DNA of 58,069 nt, from positions 1-58,069 of the forward strand of contig DAHVAR010000090.1 in NCBI GenBank assembly GCA_027314515.1. Direction: 5' to 3'. The position numbers and the translations under genes were made by a program. The stretch is from Actinomycetota bacterium. GTDB lineage: Bacteria; Actinomycetota; Actinomycetes; Streptosporangiales; Streptosporangiaceae. Under the pieces are notes generated by a model. The model was not told where the DNA came from. It saw only the letters and a program-made list of their open reading frames with translations, and did not search any database. Positions within the stretch are counted from its first letter, which is position 1, and each line of letters opens with the position of its first letter. Below, one piece after another: positions 17,145 through 27,137 of the stretch.

Positions 17145-17597
17145 ATGCGCCTGTCCGCTCGCTCCGATTACGCGCTGCGCGCCGCTATCGCGCTGGCCGC
17201 TTCCGACGGCGGCCACGTCACGGCGGACCAGCTCGCCCGGACGCAATCCATCCCGGGGAAGTTTCTCGAGGCGATCATGACCCAGTTGCGCCGGGCAGGC
17301 CTGGTCCGCAGCCAGCGCGGCCCGGACGGCGGGTTCTGGCTGGCGCGTCCGGCCAGCGACATCTCCCTGGCCGACATCATCAGGGCAATCGACGGCCCGC
17401 TGGTCGGAGTGCGCGGCGAACGCCCGGAGAACCTCGGCTACTGCGGCGCGGCCGAGCCGCTGCAGGCGGTCTGGATCGCCCTGAGAGCGAACGAGCGCGC
17501 GATCCTCGAGGAAGTCACCCTCGAGCACATCGTGTCCGGCAGCCTCCCGGCCAGCGTGCGCAAGCTCGCCGACGACCCGGCAGCCTGGACGTCATAG
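17145..17597 (+). CDS. Rrf2-family transcriptional regulator
   Basis: Winged-helix Rrf2 protein (150 residues) beginning MRLSARSDYALRA, the standard family start. An in-frame ATG lies 9 bases upstream, but the family start and a CATAAT -10-like box at 17132-17137 suggest a leaderless mRNA starting at 17145. The usual cluster of three cysteines for an Fe-S ligand (IscR, NsrR) is absent; only one Cys (GYCG) is seen, so it is probably not an iron-sulfur sensor. Target unknown. Confidence 0.85.
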   Translation: MRLSARSDYALRAAIALAASDGGHVTADQLARTQSIPGKFLEAIMTQLRRAGLVRSQRGPDGGFWLARPASDISLADIIRAIDGPLVGVRGERPENLGYCGAAEPLQAVWIALRANERAILEEVTLEHIVSGSLPASVRKLADDPAAWTS

Positions 17598-17667
17598 TCG
17601 ATGGCCTGAGCAGCTCACGCGGTCCTGCCGTCAGGGCACAGATGGCCCGGCCGGCCACAGCGGCCTG

Positions 17668-18195
17668 TCAGACCGGCACCATGTCGGTGATGTCCCTGGC
17701 CAGCTTGTCGAACTTCGGCTCGGAGCCAGGCAGCTTGACCGGCTCGAGCACCGGTTCGGCGGGTGCGAGGTGCTGGCCAGAGCGAACGGTCAGCTTGCGC
17801 GGCGGCATCACCAGCCGCTGCGAGGCTGGCCGTGACCGCGCGGCGGGCAACTGAGGCGAGCCAGCGGGCGCCACCGGCTCCGTGACCGGTGCCGCGGGCG
17901 GGTTAGCCTGGCCGGCCATCGCGGGCTCACGCGGTACGCCGAACGCGGGCTCGCTCTGCAACTCGGCGAGGGCGAACCCGTCGGAGACTTCTCGCAAGAC
18001 TTGCGAAAGCGGCGCACCCAGGGCATCGCATATCGAAGCGAGCAACTCGGACGACGCTTCCTTCCGGCCGCGCTCTACCTCGGACAGATAGCCCAGGGAT
18101 ACCCTCGCGGTCGCAGAGACCTCACGTAGGGTGCGACCCTGGCGCACACGAAGTCGCCGAAGCGCGTCACCGAGCAAGTGACGAAGCAGGACCAT
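17668..18195 (-). CDS. clgR: ClgR-type Clp-protease gene regulator
   Basis: XRE-family helix-turn-helix (about residues 10-65: [20 protein letters not shown], then [12 protein letters not shown]) with a Pro/Ala-rich tail. This is the ClgR pattern; ClgR activates clp protease genes and stress functions in actinobacteria. The position beside cinA, pgsA and ftsK is the conserved clgR location. ATG 18195 is chosen because GGGAGGGAG precedes it; an in-frame start at 18309 would overlap cinA and adds unconserved sequence. The unusually long disordered tail may be a degradation signal, since ClgR is itself a Clp substrate in relatives. Confidence 0.85.
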   Translation of the reverse strand: MVLLRHLLGDALRRLRVRQGRTLREVSATARVSLGYLSEVERGRKEASSELLASICDALGAPLSQVLREVSDGFALAELQSEPAFGVPREPAMAGQANPPAAPVTEPVAPAGSPQLPAARSRPASQRLVMPPRKLTVRSGQHLAPAEPVLEPVKLPGSEPKFDKLARDITDMVPV

Positions 18196-18305
18196 CGTCG
18201 CGCTCCCTCCCTGAGGCCGACCTGCTGACTCCTCTACCGTACCCGTCCTGACGGACCATGCGGGAGAGGGCAATGCTGCGTGTTCACCGGGTCGTAACAC
18301 TGTAA

Positions 18306-18824
18306 TCACGAATCATCTTCCCGCAAGGCGCTGACCAGCAGCGACAGCACACAGCGGACCGACTCCCCGCGAACCTGCCCGCGGTCCCCAGTCAGGCGGA
18401 GCCCGGCTCCGGCAGCGCCGGCCGGCCCGTCGACCGCTAGGAACACCGTCCCCTGCGGCTTTCCTTCCGCCGGACCGGGCCCGGCCACCCCCGTAGTGGC
18501 GGCCCCGTATGTCGCGCCGAGCCGTTGCCGCACCCCGCTGGCCATGGCAGCGGCCACCTCCGGATGAACCGCGCCATGCCGGGCAAGCAGGCCCGGCGGC
18601 ACGCCCAGCAGCTCGGACTTGAGTTCGGTCGCGTAGGCGACGACACCGCCCCGGACGACGGCGGAGGCGCCGGGCACGCTCGTAAGCGCGGCGGTCACCA
18701 AGCCGCCGGTCAGCGATTCGGCGACCGCGACGGTTTGCCCAGCCGCGGTCAGCAACCCGATTGCCTCCCTGGCAAGCTGGGCTGCGTGATCGCCGGGCAG
18801 CGCCGGCTCGGCTGCGGGCGTCAC
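18306..18824 (-). CDS. CinA-like nicotinamide-nucleotide amidohydrolase
   Basis: CinA C-terminal domain protein (172 residues; PncC-type), which deamidates NMN to NaMN in pyridine-nucleotide salvage. Motifs [19 protein letters not shown], and [18 protein letters not shown] are characteristic. The GTG start overlaps the pgsA stop by four bases (GTGA). Stand-alone form without the N-terminal CinA domain. Confidence 0.9.
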   Translation of the reverse strand: MTPAAEPALPGDHAAQLAREAIGLLTAAGQTVAVAESLTGGLVTAALTSVPGASAVVRGGVVAYATELKSELLGVPPGLLARHGAVHPEVAAAMASGVRQRLGATYGAATTGVAGPGPAEGKPQGTVFLAVDGPAGAAGAGLRLTGDRGQVRGESVRCVLSLLVSALREDDS

Positions 18825-19465
18825 TGCACCGCCTGGCGCAGCCGGATCGCCCTGGCCGTGTAATCAATCCCCGTCACCACCGTCACCACCAGCGCCGCCG
18901 CCATCACGATCTCCCTGGCCAGGATCAGGTGCCACGGCAGCACGTAGAGGCTGATGGCGACGACCTGCAGCATCGTCTTGGCCTTCCCGCCGCGGCTGGC
19001 GGCGATGACGCCACGCCTGATGACCCAGAACCGCAGTCCGGTGACCGCGAGTTCCCGCACCACGATGATGGCCGTGACCCACCACGACAGTTCCCCCAGG
19101 TATGACAGCGTGATGAGGGCGGACCCGGTGAGCGCCTTGTCCGCGATCGGATCGGCGATCGTGCCGAAGTCCGTGATCAGGCCGCGCCGCCTGGCGAGCT
19201 CGCCGTCGAGCAGGTCGGTGACGGAGGCGATCGCGAACGCTACGAACGCGATCGCGCGGGCTGCGTTACCGCCCGCGAGCAGGAACCAGACGAAAACCGG
19301 AACTACCGCGAGCCGCAGCACGGTAAGGGCATTTGCCACGTTCACCAGGCCGGGCGCCGGGATTTCCGCCGGGGCGGCCGGCCGCCGATCGGCAGAACCT
19401 GGCGGACCGGACTTCTCCGGCCCGCCGTCGCGGTCCCGGTGAGCGCCAGGAGATGCCGCGCTCAA
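18821..19465 (-). CDS. pgsA: CDP-diacylglycerol-glycerol-3-phosphate phosphatidyltransferase
   Basis: CDP-alcohol phosphotransferase (214 residues) with the signature D-G-x2-A-R-x8-G-x3-D-x3-D visible in [20 protein letters not shown] followed by IAD. It makes phosphatidylglycerol phosphate at the membrane; several hydrophobic helices follow. The annotated start is a TTG that overlaps the rimO stop by four bases. The first 35 or so residues are Pro/Gly-rich, and a later internal start near [12 protein letters not shown] is possible. Member of the rimO-pgsA-cinA string. Confidence 0.88.
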   Translation of the reverse strand: MSAASPGAHRDRDGGPEKSGPPGSADRRPAAPAEIPAPGLVNVANALTVLRLAVVPVFVWFLLAGGNAARAIAFVAFAIASVTDLLDGELARRRGLITDFGTIADPIADKALTGSALITLSYLGELSWWVTAIIVVRELAVTGLRFWVIRRGVIAASRGGKAKTMLQVVAISLYVLPWHLILAREIVMAAALVVTVVTGIDYTARAIRLRQAVQ

Positions 19466-20961
19466 CCCGGGCCCGTGTCCCGGCCTCCGCCCGCCGCACC
19501 GGTGCCGGCCGCGAGGTCAGTGTCGGCCTCCAGGTCAACCCCGTCGCTGGCGGTGACGACCGCGCTGACGAGATCACCCGGCTGAAGCGGGCGCGTGCTG
19601 CTGACCTCGGTCGTGCCGTCCACCTCAGGCGCTTGATGATCTGCCCGGCCCAGATAGCGACCGGCCGCCAGCACCTCATCGATCAGCACGTCCACGGACT
19701 GGCCGATCCGCTCCGCCGCGCGCTCGGCCATCAGGGCGTCGGCCAGATCGGCCAGTTCCTCGACCCGCTCGGCGATCTCGGCCTCGGGCAGATGGTCAGG
19801 CAGGCCAGCCGCGGGCGTTCCGTCTTCGTCCGAGTAGCCGAATACGCCGATGGCGTCGAGCCTGGCATCCGCCAGGAACGCCTGCAGTTCGGCGAAGTCG
19901 GCCGCCGTCTCGCCGGGGAAGCCCACGATGAAGTTGGACCTGATCCCGGCGTCCGGCGCCAGGCTCCTGATCTGCTCCGTGAGCCGGATGAATCGCTCCC
20001 GGTCGCCGAACCTTCGCATCAGCCGGAGCACCGGCCCGCTGGCATGCTGAAACGAGAGGTCGAAGTACCTTGCTACGCCGGGCGTGCCGGCCAGCACCTC
20101 GATCAGGCCTGGCCGCACCTCGGCCGGCTGAAGGTAGCTGACCCGGACCCGGCTGACCCCCGGTACCGCCGCAAGTTGCGGCAGCAGCTTCTCGAGCAGC
20201 CTCAAATCCCCCAGGTCTTTGCCATACGACGTCGAGTTCTCGCTGACCAGCAGTAGCTCGCGGGCGCCGTGGCCGGCCAGCCAGCCCGCCTCGGCGATCA
20301 GATCGTCGCTCTGCCGGGAGACGAACGCACCGCGAAAGGCCGGGATCGCGCAGAAAGTGCAGCGCCGGTCACAGCCAGACGCGATCTTCAGCGGCGCCAC
20401 CACCCCGCCGCCGAGCCGGCGCCGCAACACCCGCGGCCCGGAGGCCGGAGCCACGCCCGGCGGCAGATCCGTTATCTCGGTGACCACACCGTGTCCCGGC
20501 AGGTGCACACCGCCGCGACCGGGCCTGGCCGCCGGCGACAACGGCAGCAGCATGCGCCGGTCCCGTGGCTGGTGAGCGTCCCATCGCTGACCGGCCAGCA
20601 CCGCGTCGAGCTTGGCTGCGATGTCCGCATAGTCGTCGAAGCTCAGGATCTGCGCCTCTGGCATCGCCCCGGCAAGCTCGGAGCCATAGCGCTCGGCCAG
20701 GCAGCCGGCGGCCACCACCGTTGCTCCCCCGGCGGCCGCGTCGAGCAGTTCGCCGATCGATTCCTGCTTCGCCGCCTGGATGAAGCCGCACGTGTTCACC
20801 AGGACGACGGAGGCGCCTGCCGGGTCGTCGGCCAGCTCCCAGCCGCCGTCCTCCAGCCGCGCGGCAAGCTCCTCGGAATCAACCTCATTCCGGGCGCAAC
20901 CGAGGGTCACGATCTGGACCCGGCGGGTGGCGGCAGGTTGGTTTAGCTGGCTAGACGGCAC
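19462..20961 (-). CDS. rimO: Ribosomal protein S12 methylthiotransferase RimO
   Basis: Radical-SAM methylthiotransferase (499 residues) modifying an aspartate of ribosomal protein S12. Domains in order: the UPF0004 domain with Cys ligands in [19 protein letters not shown] and AAGCLAE; the radical-SAM core with CDRRCTFC; and a C-terminal TRAM-like domain. GTG start. The linker before the radical-SAM motif is somewhat Pro/Gly-rich, as in other actinobacterial RimO. Coupled to pgsA by a four-base overlap. Confidence 0.93.
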   Translation of the reverse strand: MPSSQLNQPAATRRVQIVTLGCARNEVDSEELAARLEDGGWELADDPAGASVVLVNTCGFIQAAKQESIGELLDAAAGGATVVAAGCLAERYGSELAGAMPEAQILSFDDYADIAAKLDAVLAGQRWDAHQPRDRRMLLPLSPAARPGRGGVHLPGHGVVTEITDLPPGVAPASGPRVLRRRLGGGVVAPLKIASGCDRRCTFCAIPAFRGAFVSRQSDDLIAEAGWLAGHGARELLLVSENSTSYGKDLGDLRLLEKLLPQLAAVPGVSRVRVSYLQPAEVRPGLIEVLAGTPGVARYFDLSFQHASGPVLRLMRRFGDRERFIRLTEQIRSLAPDAGIRSNFIVGFPGETAADFAELQAFLADARLDAIGVFGYSDEDGTPAAGLPDHLPEAEIAERVEELADLADALMAERAAERIGQSVDVLIDEVLAAGRYLGRADHQAPEVDGTTEVSSTRPLQPGDLVSAVVTASDGVDLEADTDLAAGTGAAGGGRDTGPG

Positions 20962-21034
20962 AACGGCAGACTACGGTAACCGTGCCGGTGCCAGCGCACC
21001 CGCACCGAGCCTGCCGGCCTGCCCGTAGCCGCGC

Positions 21035-21784
21035 TCAGCCGACGTGCGTGGTCCTGCACGCCGTCCTGGAGCACACGACGGTGATCGGCACGGTGGTCTC
21101 CGAAAACGGCTGCTTCTTGCCGTCCAGGTACAAGGTCGCGCCGCCCGGATTCCCGAACTGCAGCGCGAGTGAGCGCCTCGCGGTCCAGGACTTCGCCAGG
21201 ATGCCGGCCGAGGCGCCGATGTCACCCTGGTAGATCACCGTGCCGGTTGCCAGGCTCAGCTGCACCCAGGTCAGGCCGCCTTGGTGGGCGACCACCCTGA
21301 CAAACACGTGAGTCGGCGGCGGAGCAGCCCGCGCCCGCGCCCGCGCCGGCGTCTTGTTCTTGCGGTCTGGCTGGACAGTAGGCGCCGGCCGCGGCGGCTT
21401 GGCAGCGGCCGAGCCGAGGTACCGGTAGCCGGCCACGCCCAGCACGGCGATGAGGCCGATCACCAGCACGACGCTCCAGTTAGCCCGGTGCCGCTCCTTC
21501 AATCGCACCGGAGCAAACGGCTGGAACACGTCCGCAGCGGTCATCTGCTGCGGCGGTGCGGACGTGGCGTCGTACTCGCGGATCAGTTCCTCGGGATCGA
21601 GCCCGACGGCACGGGCGATGCTGCGGATGTGCCCGCGGGCATAGAAATCACCGCCGCAGGCCGAGTAGTCCCCTCGCTCGATGCCACGGACGATCGTCTC
21701 CCTGATGCAGGTCCGCTGGCTAACCTGCGTGACCGTGAGACCGGCCTGGCGGCGCGCCGCCGCCAACGTATCGCCGATGCTCAC
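21035..21784 (-). CDS. RodZ-like helix-turn-helix membrane protein
   Basis: Cytoplasmic XRE-type helix-turn-helix (about residues 1-70: LAAARRQAGLTVTQVSQRT), one transmembrane helix at about 105-125, a Pro/Arg/Ala-rich linker, then an extracytoplasmic beta-rich domain of the DUF4115 type. This is RodZ architecture (249 residues). RodZ links the cell-shape machinery to the membrane; in MreB-poor actinobacteria the role is less clear. GTG start. Sits between rimO and ftsK, as in relatives. Confidence 0.85.
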   Translation of the reverse strand: MSIGDTLAAARRQAGLTVTQVSQRTCIRETIVRGIERGDYSACGGDFYARGHIRSIARAVGLDPEELIREYDATSAPPQQMTAADVFQPFAPVRLKERHRANWSVVLVIGLIAVLGVAGYRYLGSAAAKPPRPAPTVQPDRKNKTPARARARAAPPPTHVFVRVVAHQGGLTWVQLSLATGTVIYQGDIGASAGILAKSWTARRSLALQFGNPGGATLYLDGKKQPFSETTVPITVVCSRTACRTTHVG

Positions 21785-21818
21785 GCAGCGCCTCCACTAA
21801 TCATGCTGCATCCCGACC

Positions 21819-21840
21819 CGGGCAGCCGGCTAGCTGCCCG
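21819..21840. terminator. Hairpin between ftsK and the rodZ-like gene
   Basis: An 8-bp stem (CGGGCAGC with GCTGCCCG, 6-base loop) in the 209-bp gap. No T-run follows on either strand, so termination is only a possibility. Confidence 0.4.
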
Positions 21841-21993
21841 AATGTCCGACGTTCGCTTCCCCCGGATCCCAAGCCCAGGATCGGTCACTAAGTGTAGACA
21901 GGCAGCTACCGCCCGGCACCGGCTGGTCGGACTTCAGCGCTCCGGGTTGCGCCAGTCGCCGCCGCGGGCAGCCGCCAGCTGCCATCGGCCACC

Positions 21994-24657
21994 TCAGTCC
22001 TCGCCGCGCAGCGACGCCAGCAGCGCCGCCAGGTCGTCTGGCCGTATCAGCACATCACGTGCCTTAGACCCCTCGCTCGGACCTACCACGCCACGGCTCT
22101 CCAGCAGGTCCATCAGCCGGCCGGCTTTCGCGAAGCCCACCCGCAGCTTGCGCTGCAGCATCGACGTCGAGCCGAACTGAGTGGTCACGATCAGCTCGGC
22201 GGCCTGCACGAGCAGGTCCAGGTCATCGCCGATGTCCGCGTCGACCTCGCGCTGCTTGCCTTCCGCCGCGACCACGTCGTCGCGGTAGGCCGGCTCCCCC
22301 TGCTTCTTGCAGTGCGTAACGATCTCACGGATTTCCTTCTCGGTGACGAACGCGTTCTGCAGCCGGATCGGCTTGCTCGTGCCCATCGGCAGGAACAGCG
22401 CGTCGCCCTGGCCCACCAGCTTCTCGGCGCCCGGCTGGTCGAGAATCACCCGGCTGTCGGTCAGGCTCGACGTGGCGAACGCCAGCCGGGACGGCACGTT
22501 GGCCTTGATGAGGCCGGTGACCACGTCCACGCTGGGCCGCTGGGTGGCAAGCACCAGGTGGATGCCGGCCGCGCGGGCCAGCTGGGTGATCCGCACGACC
22601 GCGTCCTCGACGTCCCGCGGCGCGACAATCATCAGGTCAGCGAGCTCGTCCACGATGACCAGCAGATAGGGGTAGGGCGCATAGACCCGCTCGGACCCCG
22701 GCGGCGCGGTCACCCGGCCGGCCCTGACCGCCTTGTTGAAGTCATCCAGGTGCCGAAAGCCGGCCGCCGCCAGGTCGTCGTACCGCCGTTCCATCTCCCC
22801 GACGACCCACTGCAGCGCGTCCGATGCCTTCTTGGGGTTCGTGATGATCTGGGTGATCAGGTGCGGGATCCCGGCGTAGGCGGCCAGTTCCACCCGCTTC
22901 GGGTCGATCAGCACCATCCGCACTTCGTCCGGCGTTGCCCGCAGCAGGACGGACGTGATCAGCCCGTTGAGGCACACCGACTTGCCGGACCCGGTGGCGC
23001 CGGCGATCAGCATGTGCGGCATCTTCGCCAGGTTCGCCACGACAGTCCGGCCCTCGACGTCCTTGCCGAGGCCGACGACCATCGGATGCTGGTCCGAGGT
23101 CGCAACCGGCGACCGCAGGATGTCGCCGAGGCTGACAACGTCCCGGTCGGCGTTCGGTATCTCGACCCCGATCGCGGACTTGCCGGGGATCGGCGACAAG
23201 ATCCGGACGTCCGCGCTCTTCACCGCGTAGGCGATGTTCCTCGACAGCGCGGTGACCCGCTCCACCTTCACCGCGGGCGCCAGCTCGATCTCGTACCTGG
23301 TGACCGTCGGGCCCCGGGTAAACCCGGTGACCTGGGCGTCCACCTCGAACTGCTCGAGCACCGCGGACAGCGCCTCGACCATGGTGTCGTTCGCCCTCGT
23401 CCGCGCGCGGCCCACCGTGCCCGGCTTCAGCAGTGCGAGCGGCGGCAGCGTGTAGCTGCCGTCGGTGACTGCGGCAAGCGTGAGCTGCTCCGCCTTCTTC
23501 GGCAACTTCCCGGCCGCCGCGCCGACGGCCTGCGCGTCGCCGACAGCGGGCCAGGCATCATCGGCTGCCGGGAGCGTGTCGGCCGGCCCGAACGACAGTC
23601 CCTCGGTGGTAGCGGCGGCCCCGGCAGCGCCCGTTCCCGCCCCTTCGCTGCCGGGCTGGAGATCCTTCGGCCCGTCCCGGCGGCCGAGGAAGCCGCCGAT
23701 CAGCGGGGTGTCGTAAGCGCGGTCGCGGGCGCCTGCCTCCAGCGCCTCGCTCTTCCGCCGGCTCAGCCGCGCCGCCGGGCGGGCTGCCTGGCCGCCCTCG
23801 CCGGCTTGGCTGGCCTCGTCCTCGACGTAGACCTGCCTGCGCAGCAGGAAGCCGCGGAGTTCGGCAATGCGATCGGGAACGCGGTGCACCGGGGTACCGG
23901 TAATGACCAGCAGGCCGAATCCGGCGACCAGGGCCAGTACCGGGACAGCGGCCCACTTCGTGACGATGGCGGCCAGCGGTGCCGATGCAACGTAACCCAC
24001 CAGCCCGCCCGCCGCGGCGATGGCGTGCAGGCCGGCACGCATGCCGGGGGTGCCGGACGCGATGTGCAGCAGGCCGAGCAGCGCGAGCAGGAGCGTACTC
24101 CAGCCGACCACCATCCGCGCGGTGTCGGCGTTGCTGTCCGGATGCCGCAGGAACCGCCACGCCAGCAGCGCCAGCAGGACCGGCGCTGCCCACGTCCCGG
24201 AGCCGAACAGCGTGTGGGCGGCGGTGCCGACCGGGCGCAACGGTCCGGCGACGTGCCACCAGGTAGCCACGGCGAGGATGATCGCGGCGCACAGGGCGGT
24301 CAGGCCGACCCCGTCCCGGCGGTGCATCGGGTCCAGGTCGCGCGCGCTGCGGCCGAGCACGCGGCAGGCCGCGCCCACCGTGTGCGCCAGGGCCAGCCAC
24401 GCGGCCGCGATTGCGGCGCCGACCCAGCCCGCGAGTATGACGAACGGATTGCTGGGCGGCGCGGGCCTGCTGACGCGCCGACCGCCGGCCGACTTGGTGC
24501 GGGCCGACGAACGCGACCGGTTATTCGCAGAGCTAGAGCCCCGGCGATTGCGCGTCGAAGTTCCGGAGCGGCCGCGGGCCGAGCTGCCCGACTGCCGCGG
24601 GCGGCTGGCCGTGCCGCTGCGAGGGCGCGCTGCGCCATTGGGCGCACGAGTCGCCAT
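21994..24657 (-). CDS. ftsK: DNA translocase FtsK
   Basis: Septal DNA pump (about 887 residues) that clears chromosomes during division. Order: basic N-terminal tail, several transmembrane helices between about residues 75 and 260, a linker, the FtsK/SpoIIIE motor with Walker A AGATGSGKS (about 555-563), Walker B VLIDPKR and IVDELADLM, then the C-terminal gamma winged helix (AAELIVTTQFGSTSMLQRKL) that reads KOPS-type sequences. I chose ATG 24657; a GTG 9 bases upstream is an equally possible start. Confidence 0.95.
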   Translation of the reverse strand: MATRAPNGAARPRSGTASRPRQSGSSARGRSGTSTRNRRGSSSANNRSRSSARTKSAGGRRVSRPAPPSNPFVILAGWVGAAIAAAWLALAHTVGAACRVLGRSARDLDPMHRRDGVGLTALCAAIILAVATWWHVAGPLRPVGTAAHTLFGSGTWAAPVLLALLAWRFLRHPDSNADTARMVVGWSTLLLALLGLLHIASGTPGMRAGLHAIAAAGGLVGYVASAPLAAIVTKWAAVPVLALVAGFGLLVITGTPVHRVPDRIAELRGFLLRRQVYVEDEASQAGEGGQAARPAARLSRRKSEALEAGARDRAYDTPLIGGFLGRRDGPKDLQPGSEGAGTGAAGAAATTEGLSFGPADTLPAADDAWPAVGDAQAVGAAAGKLPKKAEQLTLAAVTDGSYTLPPLALLKPGTVGRARTRANDTMVEALSAVLEQFEVDAQVTGFTRGPTVTRYEIELAPAVKVERVTALSRNIAYAVKSADVRILSPIPGKSAIGVEIPNADRDVVSLGDILRSPVATSDQHPMVVGLGKDVEGRTVVANLAKMPHMLIAGATGSGKSVCLNGLITSVLLRATPDEVRMVLIDPKRVELAAYAGIPHLITQIITNPKKASDALQWVVGEMERRYDDLAAAGFRHLDDFNKAVRAGRVTAPPGSERVYAPYPYLLVIVDELADLMIVAPRDVEDAVVRITQLARAAGIHLVLATQRPSVDVVTGLIKANVPSRLAFATSSLTDSRVILDQPGAEKLVGQGDALFLPMGTSKPIRLQNAFVTEKEIREIVTHCKKQGEPAYRDDVVAAEGKQREVDADIGDDLDLLVQAAELIVTTQFGSTSMLQRKLRVGFAKAGRLMDLLESRGVVGPSEGSKARDVLIRPDDLAALLASLRGED

Positions 24658-24743
24658 GATGCTCACGGTAACTAGTGCGCTGCCGGATCGTCAGCAACTG
24701 GCGCGGCGTGTCGCGAACCGGCTTGCCAGTGCTCCGCAGGCAC

Positions 24744-24778
24744 TTGATACTGAGCATCCTAGTGTCCTATAGTGCTAG
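24744..24778 (+). promoter_or_regulatory. Promoter with overlapping CTAG-N12-CTAG operator candidate
   Basis: TTGATA (24744-24749), an 18-bp spacer and TATAGT (24768-24773) make a good sigma-70-type promoter for the GntR-ABC cassette. The symmetric arms CTAG at 24759-24762 and 24775-24778 straddle the -10 box, where an autorepressing YtrA-type regulator would bind. Confidence 0.55.
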
Positions 24779-24806
24779 CTACCTAGATAAATAGGAGGCC
24801 AGGCCG

Positions 24807-25199
24807 GTGATCGAGTTCCATCTGGACACGCGATCCGGCGTCGCACCGTACTTGCAGCTGATTCAGCAAGTGCGGCAGGCGCTGCGGCTCGGCCTGCTCC
24901 GCGAAGGCGATCAGCTGCCGACCGTCAAGGAAGTCTCGGGGGCCCTGGCGATCAACCCCAACACCGTGCTCAAGGCGTACCGCGAGCTTGAGTACGAGGG
25001 ACTTGCAGCAGCCAAGCCCGGCGTGGGCACGTTCGTGACCAGGACGCTCAGCGACGGCTCGATCGCCGCGCACCAGCAGCTCAGCCAGGATCTGCTGCTC
25101 TGGTACCGCAAAGCCAGGGCGGCAGGCCTTGACGGCGAGAGCATCGACGGCATTTACCAGCAGACCGTGAGGTCCGCCCTTCAGGAGGAAGCAGTATGA
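24807..25199 (+). CDS. GntR-family regulator, YtrA type
   Basis: Short GntR protein (130 residues): winged helix at about residues 10-75 (LPTVKEVSGALAINPNTVLK is the recognition region) and only a short C-terminal dimerisation helix, the YtrA subfamily. These repress their own ABC-exporter operons. GTG start with AGGAGG upstream. The stop overlaps the following ATPase ATG by four bases, so it heads the operon. Confidence 0.88.
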   Translation: MIEFHLDTRSGVAPYLQLIQQVRQALRLGLLREGDQLPTVKEVSGALAINPNTVLKAYRELEYEGLAAAKPGVGTFVTRTLSDGSIAAHQQLSQDLLLWYRKARAAGLDGESIDGIYQQTVRSALQEEAV

Positions 25200-26075
25200 C
25201 CGCTGCGATTGAGGCCCGCGGCCTGGGTAAGCAGTACGGACGGCGGTGGGCGCTGACCGACTGCATGCTGAGCATCCCGGCCGGCCACGTCGTCGGTCTG
25301 GTCGGCCCGAACGGGGCTGGCAAGACGACTCTCATCAATCTGGCCACCGGAATGCTGACGCCGACCACGGGTAGCATTAGCGTGCTCGGCAGCCCGCCCG
25401 GATCAGCTGGCCAGGGTCGGTTACGTCGCCCAGGACACCCCGACGTACTCCAGCCTGAGCGTCGAAGACCACCTTCGGTTCGGCGCGCACATGAATCCGG
25501 CCTGGGATAACGACCTGGCACTCAAGCGGGTTCAGCAGGTGGGCCTCGACCTTAAGCAGAAGGCCGGAAAGCTCTCTGGCGGGCAGCGCGCCCAGCTCGC
25601 GCTGACTCGGGCCATCGCCAAGCGGCCGGATCTGCTCATGCTGGACGAGCCAATCGCCAGCCTGGATCCGCTAGCCCGGCGCGAGTTCCTGCAAGTCCTG
25701 ATGGAGGTCACGGCAGAGCAAGAACTCAGCGTGGTGATGTCCTCGCACCTGGTAGCCGACCTGGAGCGCGTCGCCGACTACCTTATCGTGCTCGCGGCTT
25801 CCCGTGTGCAGATCACCGGGCAGGTCGACAGCTTGCTGGCCACGCACCATCTGCTGACCGGGCCGCGCCGCGACACGGCCACTCTTCCGGCTGGCCAGCA
25901 AGTGATCGGCGAGAGCCACACCGACCGGCAGAGCACGTTCCTCGTGCGCAGCAGCGAGCCGATCCAGGATCCGACCTTCTCCGTCACCGGTCTCAACCTG
26001 GAGGACCTGGTGCTCGCCTACATGGGCAGCGCGAAAGAAGGGCCGGCGCGTCTGATGCTGGAGGGCACCCGATGA
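25196..26075 (+). pseudogene. ABC transporter ATP-binding protein, single frameshift
   Basis: The first frame carries GLVGPNGAGKTTLINLATG (Walker A) up to about 25400. From there a frame displaced by +1 carries QLARVGYVAQDTP, the signature KLSGGQRAQLAL, Walker B LLMLDEPIASLDP and the switch His in MSSHL, ending at 26075. Joined, this gives a normal exporter ATPase of about 292 residues. One extra base (or two missing) in the stretch around 25385-25415 explains the break. Either the gene is dead or there is a sequencing error; the partner permease is also shifted. Confidence 0.8.
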
Positions 26076-27087
26076 TCTGGCTTAGCTGGCGCCAGTTCCG
26101 CGCGCAAGCCGTTATCGCCGCTACCGCACTCGCCGCGCTCGCCGTCCTCTTCGGCGTGACCAGCGTCACGGTGGCCAGTATGTCGTCCAGCACCGGGATC
26201 GCGGCCTGCCACGCCCACTGCGCACTCGTCGCAGCCAACTTCCTCACTGCGGTCAGTAACGGGGTCGCCGGCTCGATCTTCAATGCGGCGATAGTGGTGC
26301 TGTACGCCGCGCCGGCCCTCATCGGCACCTTCTGGGGCGCACCGCTGATCACTCGGGAGCTGGAAACCGGCACCTTCCGGCTGGCCTGGAACCAGAGCGT
26401 CCCGCGCGCTCGCTGGCTGGCCGCCAAGCTCGGCCTCATCGGCCTTGCTGCGATGGTCACTGCCGGGCTGCTCAGCCTGATGACCAGCTGGTGGGCTAGC
26501 CCGCTGTACCAGGCCGCCCGGCGAGCCGGGCAGGACTCGCTCAGCGTCAACAAGCTCGCTCCGCCGCTCTTCGGCGCGACCGGGATCGCGCCGCTCGGGT
26601 ACGCCGCGTTCGCGTTCGCGCTCGGCGTGACCGCCGGCGTGCTCATCCGCAAGACGCTGCCAGCGATGGCCATCACCCTCGCGATCTTCGCCGCTGTCCA
26701 GATCCTGATGCCGACGCTGGTCCGGCCGCACCTGATCCCGCCAGTCCACGCTACCGAGGCACTCGGCTCGGTCACGTTCAACGGCATCAGCGAAACCGGC
26801 AACGGCCGCCTGTTCCTGACCATCGGCAGCATCAACGGCGGGGCCGGCGACTGGGTGACGAGCAGCCGGGCCGTCAACGCGGCCGGCCAGCCGGCGACGC
26901 GCGCGCCTGCCGTGTGCCAGCAGGCCAACTCGTTCCTCCAGTGCCTGACCACGGGATCCGGCTGGCGGTCGGCTATCAGCCCGCCAGCCGGTACTGGCCA
27001 CTGCAGTGGCTGGAAACCGGGGTCTTCGTACTCCTCGCCGCCGGCCTTGGCATGCTCAGTTACTGGCGGGTCCGCCGCCTTACTTGA
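26072..27087 (+). pseudogene. ABC transporter permease, frameshift near the C-terminus
   Basis: Membrane permease of the YtrC/ABC-2 kind: first helix at about residues 14-36, a Cys-containing loop, then several more helices. Near 26955-26965 the frame changes. The alternative frame encodes IRLAVGYQPASRYWPLQWLE and a final transmembrane helix ending in YWRVRRLT and TGA at 27087, the expected family C-terminus. The unshifted frame instead runs on to 27229 with a Pro/Ser/Arg-rich tail that is clearly wrong. It overlaps the ATPase stop by four bases (ATGA). Confidence 0.75.
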
Positions 27088-27137
27088 CCTGCGTTGGCCG
27101 CGTAAACGGCTGCCGCGGCTGATGCCGCCGGGTCCGG

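Noticed and set aside
22312-24675. Long open frame (787 codons) antisense to ftsK
   Set aside because: Shadow of the ftsK frame; no domain, no ribosome-binding site and implausible composition.
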